NCBI GenBank assembly: GCA_025055175.1
Contig: JANWYT010000006.1
Span: 62,001 to 126,000, forward strand
Length of the DNA stretch: 64,000 bases
Source: Anaerolineae bacterium
GTDB taxonomy: Bacteria; Chloroflexota; Anaerolineae; Aggregatilineales; Phototrophicaceae
Direction: 5' to 3'
Shown here: positions 1 to 9,033 of the stretch, piece by piece
How the letters are laid out: every line of letters starts with the position of its first letter
Numbering within the stretch: position 1 is the stretch's first letter
Made by a program: the position numbers and the translations under genes
The notes under the pieces: generated by a model
Databases searched by the model: none
Told to the model about the DNA's origin: nothing
The model's input: only the letters and a program-made list of their open reading frames with translations

Positions 1-1
1 G

Positions 2-697
2 AGCGGTCAAGGAGTAGACATTGTGCTAGCCATCGACATCTCTAACAGCATGGCCACGCGCGACTTTGACGACTTAGATAGGCTGAGCGCCGCCAAGCGT
101 GTTAGCGCTAACTTCATCCTGGGCCGCGAATTCGACCGCGTGGGCTTAGTCGTCTTCTCTGAAGATGCACTATATCAAGCGCCGCCTACGCTGGACTACC
201 GCTTGCTGCTTGAGTCGCTGGCTCAGGTCACGTTTGCAGAAGACCTGGGCCTGAGCAACCGCACAGCGCTCGGCATGGGGATTGGCATGGGCCTCAATAT
301 GCTCAGCAGCAGCCAGTCCAACAGTCGAGTCATCATCCTGGTGACGGACGGCGCGAACAACACTGGCAGGATTGATCCCATCACCGCTGCGGAGATGGCG
401 GCAGCTTTGGGAGTGCGCATTTACACGATAGGCGTGGGTACGCCCGCCAGTGGAGACTTGGATTTACTCACCCTGGAAAGGATCGCCAGTATCAGCCGAG
501 GCCGCAGCTTCAACGCTGCTCAACTCAACGATCTGAGCGCTGTCTACGCTGAAATTGACCGTCTGGAGCCTTCTCCTGTGGAGCGTTTGCTCTACACTCA
601 ATGGCAAGAACAGGCTCACCTACCGCTGCTGCTGGCCCTGATTCTGCTCATCGCTGAACGCTTCCTACGTCATACCATCTTTCAGAGTTTGCCATGA
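2..697 (+). CDS. batA: BatA-like VWA-domain membrane protein (5' truncated)
   Basis: The reading frame is open to the left edge, so the N-terminus with its first membrane segments lies outside the window; the first visible residues (SGQGVDIVLAIDISNSM) are already the VWA core. The metal-ion-dependent adhesion site is visible as DISNS, a later NRTALG threonine and LVTDG. A hydrophobic segment (LPLLLALILLIAERFL) near the end is a C-terminal membrane helix, as in BatA/BatB of the aerotolerance operon. The stop overlaps the next start (ATGA). Family members are thought to act in the membrane together with a MoxR ATPase, which would be expected upstream but cannot be seen. Naming it BatA rather than BatB rests only on gene order. 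Confidence 0.85.
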   Translation, partial: SGQGVDIVLAIDISNSMATRDFDDLDRLSAAKRVSANFILGREFDRVGLVVFSEDALYQAPPTLDYRLLLESLAQVTFAEDLGLSNRTALGMGIGMGLNMLSSSQSNSRVIILVTDGANNTGRIDPITAAEMAAALGVRIYTIGVGTPASGDLDLLTLERIASISRGRSFNAAQLNDLSAVYAEIDRLEPSPVERLLYTQWQEQAHLPLLLALILLIAERFLRHTIFQSLP

Positions 698-1725
698 GCT
701 TCTCTCAACCCGCCTACCTCACCCTGCTCGTCTTGATACCGCTGGGAGTGCTGTTCTTTCTTTGGCGTAATTTGGCTCGTCAGCAAGCCCTGCGCCAAAT
801 GGGTGACGAAGCGCTCGTGGGTCTGCTGATCCAGCGCATTAGCCCAGCGCGTCGCCGCCTGCGCGAATTGCTGTGGCTGATTGCCCTGGCTTCAACTATC
901 CTGGCGTTAGCTCGCCCTACCTGGGGAGTTGAGGCCGAGACGCAGGTCATGCAAGGCGTAGAAGTCGTGCTGGCCATTGACGTGAGTCTGAGCATGGACG
1001 CCCAGGACGTTGCTCCGAGCCGCTTGCGCCGCGCTTTGCTGGTCGCCCGTGATCTGCTGGAGGCTTTGACGCAAGCTCATGTCGGTGTGCTGATCTTCAC
1101 GCGCCAGGCTCAGCCTATCCTGCCCATCACTTATGACCGCAGTGCTGCTGCTTTGTTGCTAGATAGCCTGAATAGCGGCGCGATCAGCCAGCAAGGGACT
1201 TCGCTGGCAGCAGCCATCCGCCGAGCCTTGCCGATGTTCGACGAGCGCAGTGGCGCACAGCGCTTCCTCATCCTGCTGACCGATGGCGAAGACCACGAGG
1301 GGGACGTGCTAGCCGCTGCCCGCGAAGCTCAGTCGCGCAACGTCCGCATCGACGCTGTTGGCTTTGGTACACTTCTGGGGGGCATCATCCCCATCTATGA
1401 TGCCCAGGGAATTGTTGTTGACTACAAGAAAGATTCGTCGGGTAGCTTGGTTGAGACGCGCCGCGACGACGCCACGTTGAGCGCCCTCAGCCAAACAGCA
1501 GGCGGCACATACATCCCCTACGAACCTGGAACGTCGCTCCAGCCCCTCATCGACGCCATCAACGGCGGCCAGCAGGGGGAGCGCATGGGCCGCTTGGTGG
1601 TGCGCCCGATTGAGCGCTTCGGCTTCTTCGCTGCTCTGGCCATTCTGGCCCTAGGCTTGGAAGTATTCTTGCCCGACTCGCGCCCCAGCTCATCACGGAG
1701 GCCTAACTATGCGTCGCGCTCTTAA
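694..1725 (+). CDS. batB: BatB-like VWA-domain membrane protein
   Basis: 343 residues. Membrane helices are visible at about residues 7-25 and 58-73, followed by a VWA domain whose MIDAS begins DVSLS at 96-100 and continues with a QGTS threonine and LLTDGEDH. A last helix (FGFFAALAILALGLEVFL) sits near the C-terminus. The helix-helix-VWA-helix order is that of BatA/BatB proteins, so the VWA domain faces outside the cytoplasm. It overlaps the preceding VWA gene by 4 bases and the following TPR gene by 17, which implies translational coupling. The role in oxygen or stress tolerance is family knowledge from Bacteroides and spirochaetes, not shown here. Confidence 0.88.
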   Translation: MSFSQPAYLTLLVLIPLGVLFFLWRNLARQQALRQMGDEALVGLLIQRISPARRRLRELLWLIALASTILALARPTWGVEAETQVMQGVEVVLAIDVSLSMDAQDVAPSRLRRALLVARDLLEALTQAHVGVLIFTRQAQPILPITYDRSAAALLLDSLNSGAISQQGTSLAAAIRRALPMFDERSGAQRFLILLTDGEDHEGDVLAAAREAQSRNVRIDAVGFGTLLGGIIPIYDAQGIVVDYKKDSSGSLVETRRDDATLSALSQTAGGTYIPYEPGTSLQPLIDAINGGQQGERMGRLVVRPIERFGFFAALAILALGLEVFLPDSRPSSSRRPNYASRS

Positions 1726-2452
1726 ACTGCTGGCACTGCTGCTTACTGCTTGCAGCCCCAGCCCCCAAGCCAGCAACAACGCCGCCAATGAGCTGTTGCG
1801 CCAGGGACGCGCCCAGGAAGCCCTGCGCGCTTACCAAGCCGCTCAAGTCGTCCAGCCCGACCAGCCCGTTTACTATTTCAACGCTGCTGCTGCTCTGGCA
1901 GAGCTAGGTCAGTCGGAGACAGCAGCTCTGGCCTTGCGTCAGGCCATCCAGCGCGGTGATGAGGCACTGCAAGCCAATGCTCACTACAACTTGGGCAACC
2001 TCTACCTGGCTCAAGCCGACTACCCATCCGCCATTCAAGCCTACCAGCAGGCTATCCTGCTGCGCCCCGATTTTGAAGACGCCCGCTTCAACCTAGAGCT
2101 GGCTCTCAGCTACTTGGATCGGCCCACGCCGACGCCGATGGAGATGAACACTCGTCCCGATGAGCAGCAGGCCGATACCAGCGCCACGCCCACGCCCAAC
2201 CCCAGCGGCATGAACGCCCCCAGTCCTACTCCGCCGCGCGTCGATCCTGGCGCCAACGAGAGAGAGCGTCTGCTCGGTGAACCAGGTGGACTGCCTGGCG
2301 GAGACAAGTTGGATGAAGATACTGAAGGCAACTTGAACATAGAAAGCGCTCGCCGCCTCCTGGAAGAAATCCCCAGACCAGCTCCTGGCTTAGGTGGATT
2401 ACGCCCCACCACGACACCTTTGCCCATCGCTCCTACATGGAAAGATTGGTGA
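1709..2452 (+). CDS. batC: BatC-like TPR lipoprotein
   Basis: 247 residues. It begins with a short hydrophobic leader and lipobox (LLTAC, Cys 15), so it should be a lipoprotein anchored on the outer face of the membrane. Tetratricopeptide repeats follow from about residue 25 to 130 (ANELLRQGRAQEALRAYQAA; NAHYNLGNLYLAQADYPSAI). The second half is a low-complexity Pro/Thr/Glu-rich tail. The arrangement VWA-VWA-TPR is that of batA-batB-batC. The start overlaps batB by 17 bases and the stop overlaps the next start (TGATG). It probably scaffolds the VWA proteins (inference). Confidence 0.78.
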   Translation: MRRALKLLALLLTACSPSPQASNNAANELLRQGRAQEALRAYQAAQVVQPDQPVYYFNAAAALAELGQSETAALALRQAIQRGDEALQANAHYNLGNLYLAQADYPSAIQAYQQAILLRPDFEDARFNLELALSYLDRPTPTPMEMNTRPDEQQADTSATPTPNPSGMNAPSPTPPRVDPGANERERLLGEPGGLPGGDKLDEDTEGNLNIESARRLLEEIPRPAPGLGGLRPTTTPLPIAPTWKDW

Positions 2453-3753
2453 TGGCCCGCTTGAATTTGCTGTGCGGCCTGCTGACCCTGCTGACTGCCG
2501 CCGCCTTTGCCCAGACGAGCGCCCTACCTTCAGATCGCTTGGTGGCGCGCTTGGATCAGATGCGGCCATTCGTCGGGCAGCCCATCGCTTACACTGTCGA
2601 AATCTACGATGCAGGCTACGCCACAGGCCGCGTTTACACGCCGCCCAGCTTCATCGGCTTTGGCCAACAGCCCCAGGCTGTACCACCTGCACGCCCCGTC
2701 TTGGTGGATGGCCAAAGCTACACGCTGCTCAGCCAGACGACGCTCTTGTACCCTCTGTACCCCGGCCTGGTCACGATTGAACCGGCCCAACTAGACGTGC
2801 CAGGAGACAGTCAGCGGCCGTCTCTGAACCTGCGCAGCGAAGCCTTCACCCTAGAAGTACGACCGCTGCCCCCTGATCCGCCATCCACCTTCAGAAACGC
2901 CATCGGCACATTTAGCTTGCAAGCCAGCCTCAGCCGCGCAGAAATTCGCATCGGCTCAGATGTAGCCCTGAGCCTAGTCGTGCAGGGGACGGGCAATTTA
3001 GAGCGTCTCTTGCCCCCTGAGCTGAACCTACCTGAAGGTTGGCGCGCCGTCCTCGGCAACCAGAGCGTCAATAAGTTGGACATCTACAGTGGGCGCAAGA
3101 CATTCACTTGGACGCTTTACCCCGATCCGAGAAGCGCTGGGCTTGTGACGCTGCCTCCCATCCTGTTCAGTGCCTTCAATCCACAGACTGAGCATTACGA
3201 GACTCGCAGCACCGATCCATTGACGCTGACCATCGTTGGACGACCTGTCAGCACTGCCGCACCCCTGCCCACGCTCAGCGCTGTGCTGTCTGTCTTCAGC
3301 TTAGATGCACAAGAGGCAGTAGATGTGGAGGCACCAGCCAGAGCTAGCGAGCCGCTCTGGCTGGCCCTGCTCGCGCCACCACCCTTGCTCTTCGCCCTGG
3401 TCGTCTTGCTCACGCGCCGCGGAGTCAAAGCGCCTGGCGCGCCGCGCGCAGCACGTGCTGTGCGTGCTGCTCCAGCAGACCAGCGCTCGCGCCTGCAAGC
3501 CGCTCGCGTCCTGCCTCCACTCCAAGCCTGCGCCGAAGTCGCTCAGGTCTTGCAGGCGCTCCAAGCTGACGCAGCCTTCCAGGCCTGGCCAGACGCCGCC
3601 AAGCGCCGTCTGCTGACCTTGCTCAAGACGGCTCAAGCCGCACCTTACGCCCCGCTCAAAGCTGCAGACTCTGCTGCGCTCGTTGACGAGACGCTGACTC
3701 TGCTGGACGCGCTCAGCAGACGCACCACGACCAAGTCCAAAGGCCAACCATGA
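2452..3753 (+). CDS. batD: BatD-like protein (oxygen-tolerance family)
   Basis: 433 residues from the ATG at 2452, which overlaps the batC stop as TGATG; an in-frame ATG at 2437 inside batC is less likely. A signal peptide (LLCGLLTLLTAAAFAQ) precedes a large extracytoplasmic beta-rich region containing the family-like stretch RLDQMRPFVGQPIAYTVEIY. One membrane helix (LWLALLAPPPLLFALVVLL) lies at about residue 295, followed by a basic Ala/Arg-rich cytoplasmic tail of roughly 120 residues. The extracytoplasmic half has only two lysines, whereas lysines reappear in the tail. The BatD call rests on architecture, position in the operon and this N-terminal motif; the sequence is divergent. Confidence 0.72.
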   Translation: MARLNLLCGLLTLLTAAAFAQTSALPSDRLVARLDQMRPFVGQPIAYTVEIYDAGYATGRVYTPPSFIGFGQQPQAVPPARPVLVDGQSYTLLSQTTLLYPLYPGLVTIEPAQLDVPGDSQRPSLNLRSEAFTLEVRPLPPDPPSTFRNAIGTFSLQASLSRAEIRIGSDVALSLVVQGTGNLERLLPPELNLPEGWRAVLGNQSVNKLDIYSGRKTFTWTLYPDPRSAGLVTLPPILFSAFNPQTEHYETRSTDPLTLTIVGRPVSTAAPLPTLSAVLSVFSLDAQEAVDVEAPARASEPLWLALLAPPPLLFALVVLLTRRGVKAPGAPRAARAVRAAPADQRSRLQAARVLPPLQACAEVAQVLQALQADAAFQAWPDAAKRRLLTLLKTAQAAPYAPLKAADSAALVDETLTLLDALSRRTTTKSKGQP

Positions 3754-4466
3754 AGCGTCTGTCCTGGCTTATCTTGGCTTTGCTGTGCTGCGGGCTGGCC
3801 TATGCCCAAGACGCCCCCGACCTGAGGCAACAGGCCATCGACCGCTACGAACAGGCAGTTGCCCAGGGGGTGCGCAACGCACGCGCCTTAGCTCAGCTAG
3901 GTCGGTTGTACGCCCAAGCCGAAGACTGGCCGCGCGCTGCCCTGCGCTTCGCCCAAGCTCTAGCTTACGCCCCGCGCGATGCGTCGATCAGCGCTGCCCT
4001 GCTGGAAGCCCAGCAACGCAGCGGCGCGTTGGTCGCGCCCCAGTCTGATCCCTGGCTGAGCATGGTCGAAGCTATGCAAAGCATGCTCAGCCGCGAAGAG
4101 TCACTGTGGTTAGCCGTCGCGTTGTGGTGGACTGTTTGGCTGCTAGCCAGCGCTATCCGTCTGCGCTCTGCTTGGCGGTCGTGGCTCTATCCTACCCTTG
4201 TCTCGCTCATCTTGTTGACCAGCTTCTACTTCAGCCTGCTGAGCCTGCGTTTATGGGCCGAGACACAGCGTCCTCAGGTCATGCTCGTGCGGCCTAGCGC
4301 AGGCTACACTGGCCCTGGCGAAGACTTTCTGGCTTTGGGCGATTTTCCGCCTGCCACCCTGGCCCACCAAATCGAAGTGCGCGACGGTTGGGCCAGGGTG
4401 CAGTGGTCAGATGGCGGGCAGGCTTGGGTACGCAGCGAAGCGTTGGCCCTGATTGCGCTGCCCTAG
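3750..4466 (+). CDS. batE: BatE-like TPR / SH3-domain membrane protein
   Basis: 238 residues with a signal peptide ending LAYAQ, TPR helices at about 25-95 ([20 protein letters not shown]), two membrane helices at about 115-160 and a C-terminal SH3-like beta domain ([19 protein letters not shown]). TPR plus membrane plus SH3 is the usual BatE layout. It overlaps batD by 4 bases and ends inside the stop region of the convergent sucD (4-base overlap). After residue 2 there is no lysine at all, in line with the other exported proteins in this window. Confidence 0.72.
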   Translation: MKRLSWLILALLCCGLAYAQDAPDLRQQAIDRYEQAVAQGVRNARALAQLGRLYAQAEDWPRAALRFAQALAYAPRDASISAALLEAQQRSGALVAPQSDPWLSMVEAMQSMLSREESLWLAVALWWTVWLLASAIRLRSAWRSWLYPTLVSLILLTSFYFSLLSLRLWAETQRPQVMLVRPSAGYTGPGEDFLALGDFPPATLAHQIEVRDGWARVQWSDGGQAWVRSEALALIALP

Positions 4467-5323
4467 CTGGCCAGCAAGTCTGGAATCTGCTCTGGATTGG
4501 CGGCCACGCGCACGCCTGCCGCTTCCAGCGCCGCAATCTTCTCTTCCGCCGAGCCTTCGCTACCTTCGACGATGGCGCCAGCGTGGCCCATGCGCCGCCC
4601 TGGAGGCGCGCTGCGTCCGGCGATGAAGGCTGCGACCGGCTTCGTCATGTGGTTCTTGATATATTCGGCAGCATCAATCTCGGCGCGTCCGCCAATTTCG
4701 CCCAGCAGCACGACGCTGGACGTGTCCGGATCGTTCTCAAACATCTGCAACACGTCGATGAACGTCGTGCCGATGACTGGGTCGCCGCCAATGCCGACGA
4801 ACGTCGTCTGGCCCATGCCACGCCGCGACAGCGCGAAGCCCACTTCGTAGGTCAGCGTACCGCTCTTGGACACCACGCCAATGTGGCCGGGCATGCCGAT
4901 CATGCCAGGGATAATACCGATCTTAGCCTGGCCAGGCGTCATGACGCCAGGACAATTCGGGCCAATCAGGCGCGCACCCTTGAGTTTAACGTAGGCCACC
5001 GCCTTCATCATCTCCGACACAGGGATATGCTCTGTTAGGCAGACGATGAGCTTAATGCCGCCGTCCACTGCTTCGTAAATCGCCTCAGCGGCGAAAGCTG
5101 CCGGCACAGCAATTAAGCTGTGGGTGGCGCCAGTGGCTTCGACAGCCTTGCTCACCGTGTCGAAGACAGGCTTGCCTTCAAACCATTCACCGCCACGCCC
5201 TGGTGTTACGCCGCCAACGACGTTCGTCCCGTACTCCATCATCAACTTGGCATGAAAGCCGCCCTGCTTGCCAGTAATGCCCTGCACGATGACAGGGCTT
5301 TGTTTGTCCACCAGGATCGCCAT
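4463..5323 (-). CDS. sucD: Succinyl-CoA ligase (ADP/GDP-forming) subunit alpha
   Basis: 286 residues, the usual length. SucD catalyses, with SucC, the reversible conversion of succinyl-CoA, phosphate and NDP to succinate, CoA and NTP in the TCA cycle. Visible hallmarks are the CoA-binding N-terminus ([18 protein letters not shown]), the GGVTPGRGG loop, the GPNCPG motif, and the phosphohistidine in GHAGAI (His 247). The ATG at 5323 lies one base after the sucC stop, so the two are co-translated. It converges with batE, overlapping by 4 bases. Confidence 0.97.
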   Translation of the reverse strand: MAILVDKQSPVIVQGITGKQGGFHAKLMMEYGTNVVGGVTPGRGGEWFEGKPVFDTVSKAVEATGATHSLIAVPAAFAAEAIYEAVDGGIKLIVCLTEHIPVSEMMKAVAYVKLKGARLIGPNCPGVMTPGQAKIGIIPGMIGMPGHIGVVSKSGTLTYEVGFALSRRGMGQTTFVGIGGDPVIGTTFIDVLQMFENDPDTSSVVLLGEIGGRAEIDAAEYIKNHMTKPVAAFIAGRSAPPGRRMGHAGAIVEGSEGSAEEKIAALEAAGVRVAANPEQIPDLLAS

Positions 5324-5324
5324 C

Positions 5325-6485
5325 TCACATCGCCTTCTTCGCAGCTTCGACGGCCTTTTGCGCCGCCTCAGTCAAGGTCTCTGCACTCACCACGTTAGGA
5401 ATCTGCGCCGCGTCGATCAGCGCGCGGCCCTCTGCGGCATTCGTCCCCTGCAGGCGGATGATGATCGGCACGCTAGGCTTGACCTCATCGTAAGCAACTA
5501 GAATGCCGCGCGCCACGTCATCGCAACGGGTAATGCCGCCGAAGATGTTGATGAGGACGGACTTCACGTTGCTATCGGAGAGGATAATGCGCAGCGCGGC
5601 TGCCACCTGATCGCTGCTTGCGCCACCGCCAATGTCCAGGAAGTTGGCTGGGCCAATGCCATCAGCCTCGCCATAGAGCTTGGTCATGTCCATCGTAGTC
5701 ATGGCCAGGCCGGCGCCATTGACCATGCAGCCAATTTGGCCGTCCAACTTGATGAAGGTAATCTCCGCTTCGCGAGCCTTCGTCTCGCTCTCTGGTTCTT
5801 CGCTTAAATCGCGCATGGCAGCTAGCTTGGGCTGGCGATAGAGTGCGTTGTCATCGATGATGACCTTGCCATCTAGGGCCAGCAGCTTGCCCTCGGTGGT
5901 GATGACCAGCGGGTTAATCTCAGCCAGCTCAGCGTCGCTCTTGATGTAGCATTCGTAGAGTTGTTGAACAATCTGGACAAAGGCGCGGTAATGCTCGCGC
6001 GGCACGCCCATCGCGCTCACGACGTTGTTGGCGTGGTAGACCTTGAGGCCCACTAGCGGATCGATATGTAAGCGGACGATGGCCGAGGGTTTCTTGACGG
6101 CCAATTCCTCAATATCCATGCCACCTTCGGCAGAAGCGATGATGAGTGCGCGCCCTGCCTGGCGGTCGTTAGTGATGGCCAAGTAGATTTCTTGCTGGAT
6201 GTTGGCAGCAGGATCGACCAAGACTTGGCGCACTGTCAGGCCTTTGATGGTCATGCCCAGGATTTTGCTGGCCACTTCGCGGGCTTCTTCGGGTGACTTA
6301 GCCAGCTTGACGCCGCCGGCCTTGCCACGCCCGCCCACATGAACCTGAGCTTTGACGACGACCGCGCCGCCAATCTCGGCTGCAATGGCATAGGCTTCAT
6401 CCGACGTGGTGGCGACTTTGCCACGCGGCACGGGGATGCCGTACTCCCCAAATAAAGCCTTCGACTGAAATTCGTGGAGTTTCAA
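5325..6485 (-). CDS. sucC: Succinyl-CoA ligase subunit beta (TTG start)
   Basis: 386 residues from a TTG at 6485, read as [12 protein letters not shown], which matches the canonical SucC N-terminus and length. A strong GGAGGT lies 5 bases upstream of the TTG, deciding the start against the long upstream extension of the frame. The ATP-grasp domain shows [16 protein letters not shown] and the C-terminal part shows [12 protein letters not shown] and [10 protein letters not shown]. It forms an operon with sucD. A -10 element (TATAAT, minus strand, 6538-6543) lies about 50 bases upstream. Confidence 0.97.
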   Translation of the reverse strand: MKLHEFQSKALFGEYGIPVPRGKVATTSDEAYAIAAEIGGAVVVKAQVHVGGRGKAGGVKLAKSPEEAREVASKILGMTIKGLTVRQVLVDPAANIQQEIYLAITNDRQAGRALIIASAEGGMDIEELAVKKPSAIVRLHIDPLVGLKVYHANNVVSAMGVPREHYRAFVQIVQQLYECYIKSDAELAEINPLVITTEGKLLALDGKVIIDDNALYRQPKLAAMRDLSEEPESETKAREAEITFIKLDGQIGCMVNGAGLAMTTMDMTKLYGEADGIGPANFLDIGGGASSDQVAAALRIILSDSNVKSVLINIFGGITRCDDVARGILVAYDEVKPSVPIIIRLQGTNAAEGRALIDAAQIPNVVSAETLTEAAQKAVEAAKKAM

Positions 6486-6537
6486 CGCTGACCTCCAAAA
6501 GAGATGGGTATGTATTGAAGGCGAATATTTCGGGCCG

Positions 6538-6543
6538 ATTATA
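6538..6543 (-). promoter_or_regulatory. Putative -10 element of sucCD
   Basis: A perfect TATAAT on the minus strand, followed about 46 bases later by the GGAGGT and TTG start of sucC. I could not find a convincing -35 at 16-18 bases, so the promoter call rests on the -10 and its position in the divergent gap. Confidence 0.5.
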
Positions 6544-6618
6544 ACCCAGGCCTTTGTCTGCTCACACACCCAACAAGAGGAAGACAGGCCATTTGCTATC
6601 CCGCGCCTAAGCTTCAAG

Positions 6619-6646
6619 TTGTGGATTTTCCAACCTGCGCTATACT
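6619..6646 (+). promoter_or_regulatory. Putative sigma-70 promoter of the LysM gene
   Basis: TTGTGG (6619-6624) and TATACT (6641-6646) are separated by 16 bases, and the ATG at 6685 follows with a GGAG ribosome-binding site. It sits in the divergent gap with sucC. Confidence 0.55.
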
Positions 6647-6684
6647 TCACAGCAGATACAGCCGCGCAACGGTCAGGAGTGGAC

Positions 6685-8652
6685 ATGGAATCGCCACGTT
6701 TACACGGCATCCTCAGCATATGGTTGGCCCTCTGCTTGGCTCTGACGGGCTTCGTGCAGGCGCAAGAGACGAATCTGCTCAACAACCCTGGCTTTGAAGG
6801 GGGCTTCACCCAGTACAGCGGCGAACAACCGCGTTCGGTTGCCAACGGCTGGACGCCCTGGAACGTGGCTCGCGATCCTGGCATGCCCTCTTTTCAGAAC
6901 ACGCCGCCCAAATATTTGGCTGCTTCTGCGGCCTCCGCCGCTGGCATCACGCCGCGCATTCGTAGCGGCAGCAACGCCCAAATTTACTATTCGTTCTTCG
7001 AGACGCACGACGGCGGCATTTATCAGCAGGTGAGCGGGATTACGCCTGGCACAGAGCTGCGCTTTAGTCTGTATGCCTATGTCTGGTCGTCCACCTTCAG
7101 CGACCAGGACAGGAGCGACGATCCTGGCGACGTCGCCCTGCGCGTCGGCATTGACCCGACTGGCGGCACAGACGCCACCGCCAGCCGCGTCGTCTACTCC
7201 ACCCCCCTCATCGCCTATGACACTTTCCGCGAATACTCGGTGATCGCCACCGCGCAGTCCAGCACGGTCACTGTCTTCGTGCGCTCCACCGTCGGCCTAC
7301 CCGTACAGTCCACCTACATTTACCTCGACGATGCCGTCCTGGCCCAGACGACAGACAGCAGCGCGACGCTGCCCACCAGCACGCCACCTTTGCCACAGGC
7401 CACCGTCACCAATACCCCTCTGTCGGCAACGAATACGCCGCAACTGCCCACTAGCACGCCCATCCTACCCACAGCCACTCCCATCCTACCGACGGTGACC
7501 CCTGTCGTTGTGCAGCCGACCAACACCAGCGCACCAATCATCATCCCAAGCGAAACGCCGCTCCTGCCCACTGTTACCCCCGCCATCGTGCAACCGCCGA
7601 CAGCGACTTCGGCCATCATCATCGCAGCTAGCGACACACCGCGCCCTGCCACCAATACGCCTGTGCCACCGACGCCTATCCTGCCAACGGCCACCCTGCC
7701 CGTCATCATCGTCGCCAGCGACACGCCGCGCCCTGCCACCAACACGCCTGTGCCACCGACAGCTACGCCCATCTTGCCAACGGCCACCCTGCCCGTCATC
7801 ATCGTCGCCAGCGACACACCGCGTCCCAGCCCAGAGCCGCCTACGCCCACCCGTGAAGTCTTGGTGACTCTGCCGCCTGCCACCAACACGCCTCCGTCTA
7901 GCTTCGCTGAGTTCCCTGGCACGCTGACTCACGTCGTACGCAGTGGCGACAGCATCGCCTCGCTGGCTTCACTCTATGGCAGCTCCATCGCTGCCATCCT
8001 AGCTGCCAACGGTTTACCGCCCAACGCCGAGCTGGCCAGTGGACAAACGCTCTTCATCCCTGTTGCTATCGCCAACGTCATTCCGCCCACGCGCCCGCCC
8101 GTCATCGTGGCTACGCCAACAGCGGTCATCCCACCCATCGGCGGGTTCAACACCCCTGTGCTGCCCCAGCCTGTTCCAACGAATGCTCCTAGCATCGTCG
8201 CCTTCGAGTACACTGTGCAGCGCAGCGACTCACTGTGGTTGATCGCCCAACGCTTCCGCACCACCATAGCGACGCTAGTGCAGATTAACGGCATTGCTAA
8301 CCCGAACAGTTTGCGGCCCGGCCAACGCATCTTCGTGCCTGTCAGCGAAGGGATTGGCGGCCCAATCGCGCCTCTGCCACCTGCTCCCACGCCCACGCCG
8401 CGCATAGTCGTCGTCACTAACACGCCACCGCCGGTAGTGATCGTCGTCACTAACACCCCTGCACCAGTGGTCGTGACGCCCAGCAGGCCACCGACAGCCA
8501 TCGGCACATACATCGTCCGACCTGGTGACAGCCTCTACCTGATCGCAGTGCGCTTCGGCGTATCCATCGTCGATCTTGGTCGCCTGAACAACATCAGCAA
8601 CTACAACCTGATCTTCGTCGGACAACGACTGCTCATCCCAGGACGGCGCTGA
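6685..8652 (+). CDS. Secreted triple-LysM protein with N-terminal carbohydrate-binding-like domain
   Basis: 655 residues from the ATG at 6685 (GGAG upstream; the in-frame codons before it lie in the promoter). A signal peptide ends FVQAQ. Residues of about 28-220 (NLLNNPGFEGGF ... YIYLDDAVL) resemble a galactose-binding or carbohydrate-binding beta-sandwich. A Thr/Pro linker of about 190 residues follows, with repeated SDTPRPATNTPVPPT units. Three LysM domains come last: THVVRSGDSIASLA, YTVQRSDSLWLIA and YIVRPGDSLYLIA, each ending in a GQ-x-L/I-x-(I/V)P motif. LysM domains bind peptidoglycan or chitin-type glycans, so the protein probably attaches to the cell wall. It has a single lysine in 655 residues. 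No catalytic domain is visible. Confidence 0.85.
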   Translation: MESPRLHGILSIWLALCLALTGFVQAQETNLLNNPGFEGGFTQYSGEQPRSVANGWTPWNVARDPGMPSFQNTPPKYLAASAASAAGITPRIRSGSNAQIYYSFFETHDGGIYQQVSGITPGTELRFSLYAYVWSSTFSDQDRSDDPGDVALRVGIDPTGGTDATASRVVYSTPLIAYDTFREYSVIATAQSSTVTVFVRSTVGLPVQSTYIYLDDAVLAQTTDSSATLPTSTPPLPQATVTNTPLSATNTPQLPTSTPILPTATPILPTVTPVVVQPTNTSAPIIIPSETPLLPTVTPAIVQPPTATSAIIIAASDTPRPATNTPVPPTPILPTATLPVIIVASDTPRPATNTPVPPTATPILPTATLPVIIVASDTPRPSPEPPTPTREVLVTLPPATNTPPSSFAEFPGTLTHVVRSGDSIASLASLYGSSIAAILAANGLPPNAELASGQTLFIPVAIANVIPPTRPPVIVATPTAVIPPIGGFNTPVLPQPVPTNAPSIVAFEYTVQRSDSLWLIAQRFRTTIATLVQINGIANPNSLRPGQRIFVPVSEGIGGPIAPLPPAPTPTPRIVVVTNTPPPVVIVVTNTPAPVVVTPSRPPTAIGTYIVRPGDSLYLIAVRFGVSIVDLGRLNNISNYNLIFVGQRLLIPGRR

Positions 8653-8655
8653 GTC

Positions 8656-9033
8656 ATGCCGCAGTATCGCGTTGTGCGCAATCAGCGCAATGGTCAGGTG
8701 GTCTTGCAGCGGGCCAGATGGTGCGCCAGCGCCTGGTGTCACTTTCGCGGCCTGCAATTCGTCCGCTACTTGCCCGAAGGCGAAGGCCTGCTCTTCGTCC
8801 GCAGCGGCGAATCCATCGCTGGAACGACGATCCATATGTTCTTCATGGCTTTCCCGATAGCCGTCGTCTGGCTGAATAAGCATGGCCAGGTCATCGATAA
8901 GCAGTACGCCAAAGTTTGGCGACCCGCCTATGCGCCGCACAGCAAGGCCCAGTACTACATTGAAGCCAATCCTTCTTTGCTAGATCACGTGGAGATTGGC
9001 GACACCCTGACCTTTGACGAGGTCGTGCCTTGA
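8656..9033 (+). CDS. DUF192 family protein
   Basis: 125 residues. The pattern LPEGEGLLFV ... IHMFFMAFPIAVVWLNKHGQVI ... WRPAYAP ... LDHVEIGDTLTFDEV matches the DUF192 family, a small beta-rich domain often found exported in bacteria and archaea and without an assigned activity. No signal peptide is seen in this copy. It starts 3 bases after the LysM gene and overlaps the next LysM gene by 4 bases, so the three are one transcript and it may work at the cell envelope (inference). Confidence 0.82.
   Translation: MPQYRVVRNQRNGQVVLQRARWCASAWCHFRGLQFVRYLPEGEGLLFVRSGESIAGTTIHMFFMAFPIAVVWLNKHGQVIDKQYAKVWRPAYAPHSKAQYYIEANPSLLDHVEIGDTLTFDEVVP

Noticed and set aside
6486-6884. Upstream extension of the sucC frame
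   Set aside because: The TTG at 6485 has GGAGGT at 5 bases and restores the canonical SucC N-terminus; the extension overlaps the divergent LysM gene and its promoter.
7370-7900. Repetitive DNA that looks like a minisatellite
   Set aside because: The repeats are in frame and encode the Thr/Pro linker of the LysM protein (ATNTPVPPT units), so they are explained by coding sequence.
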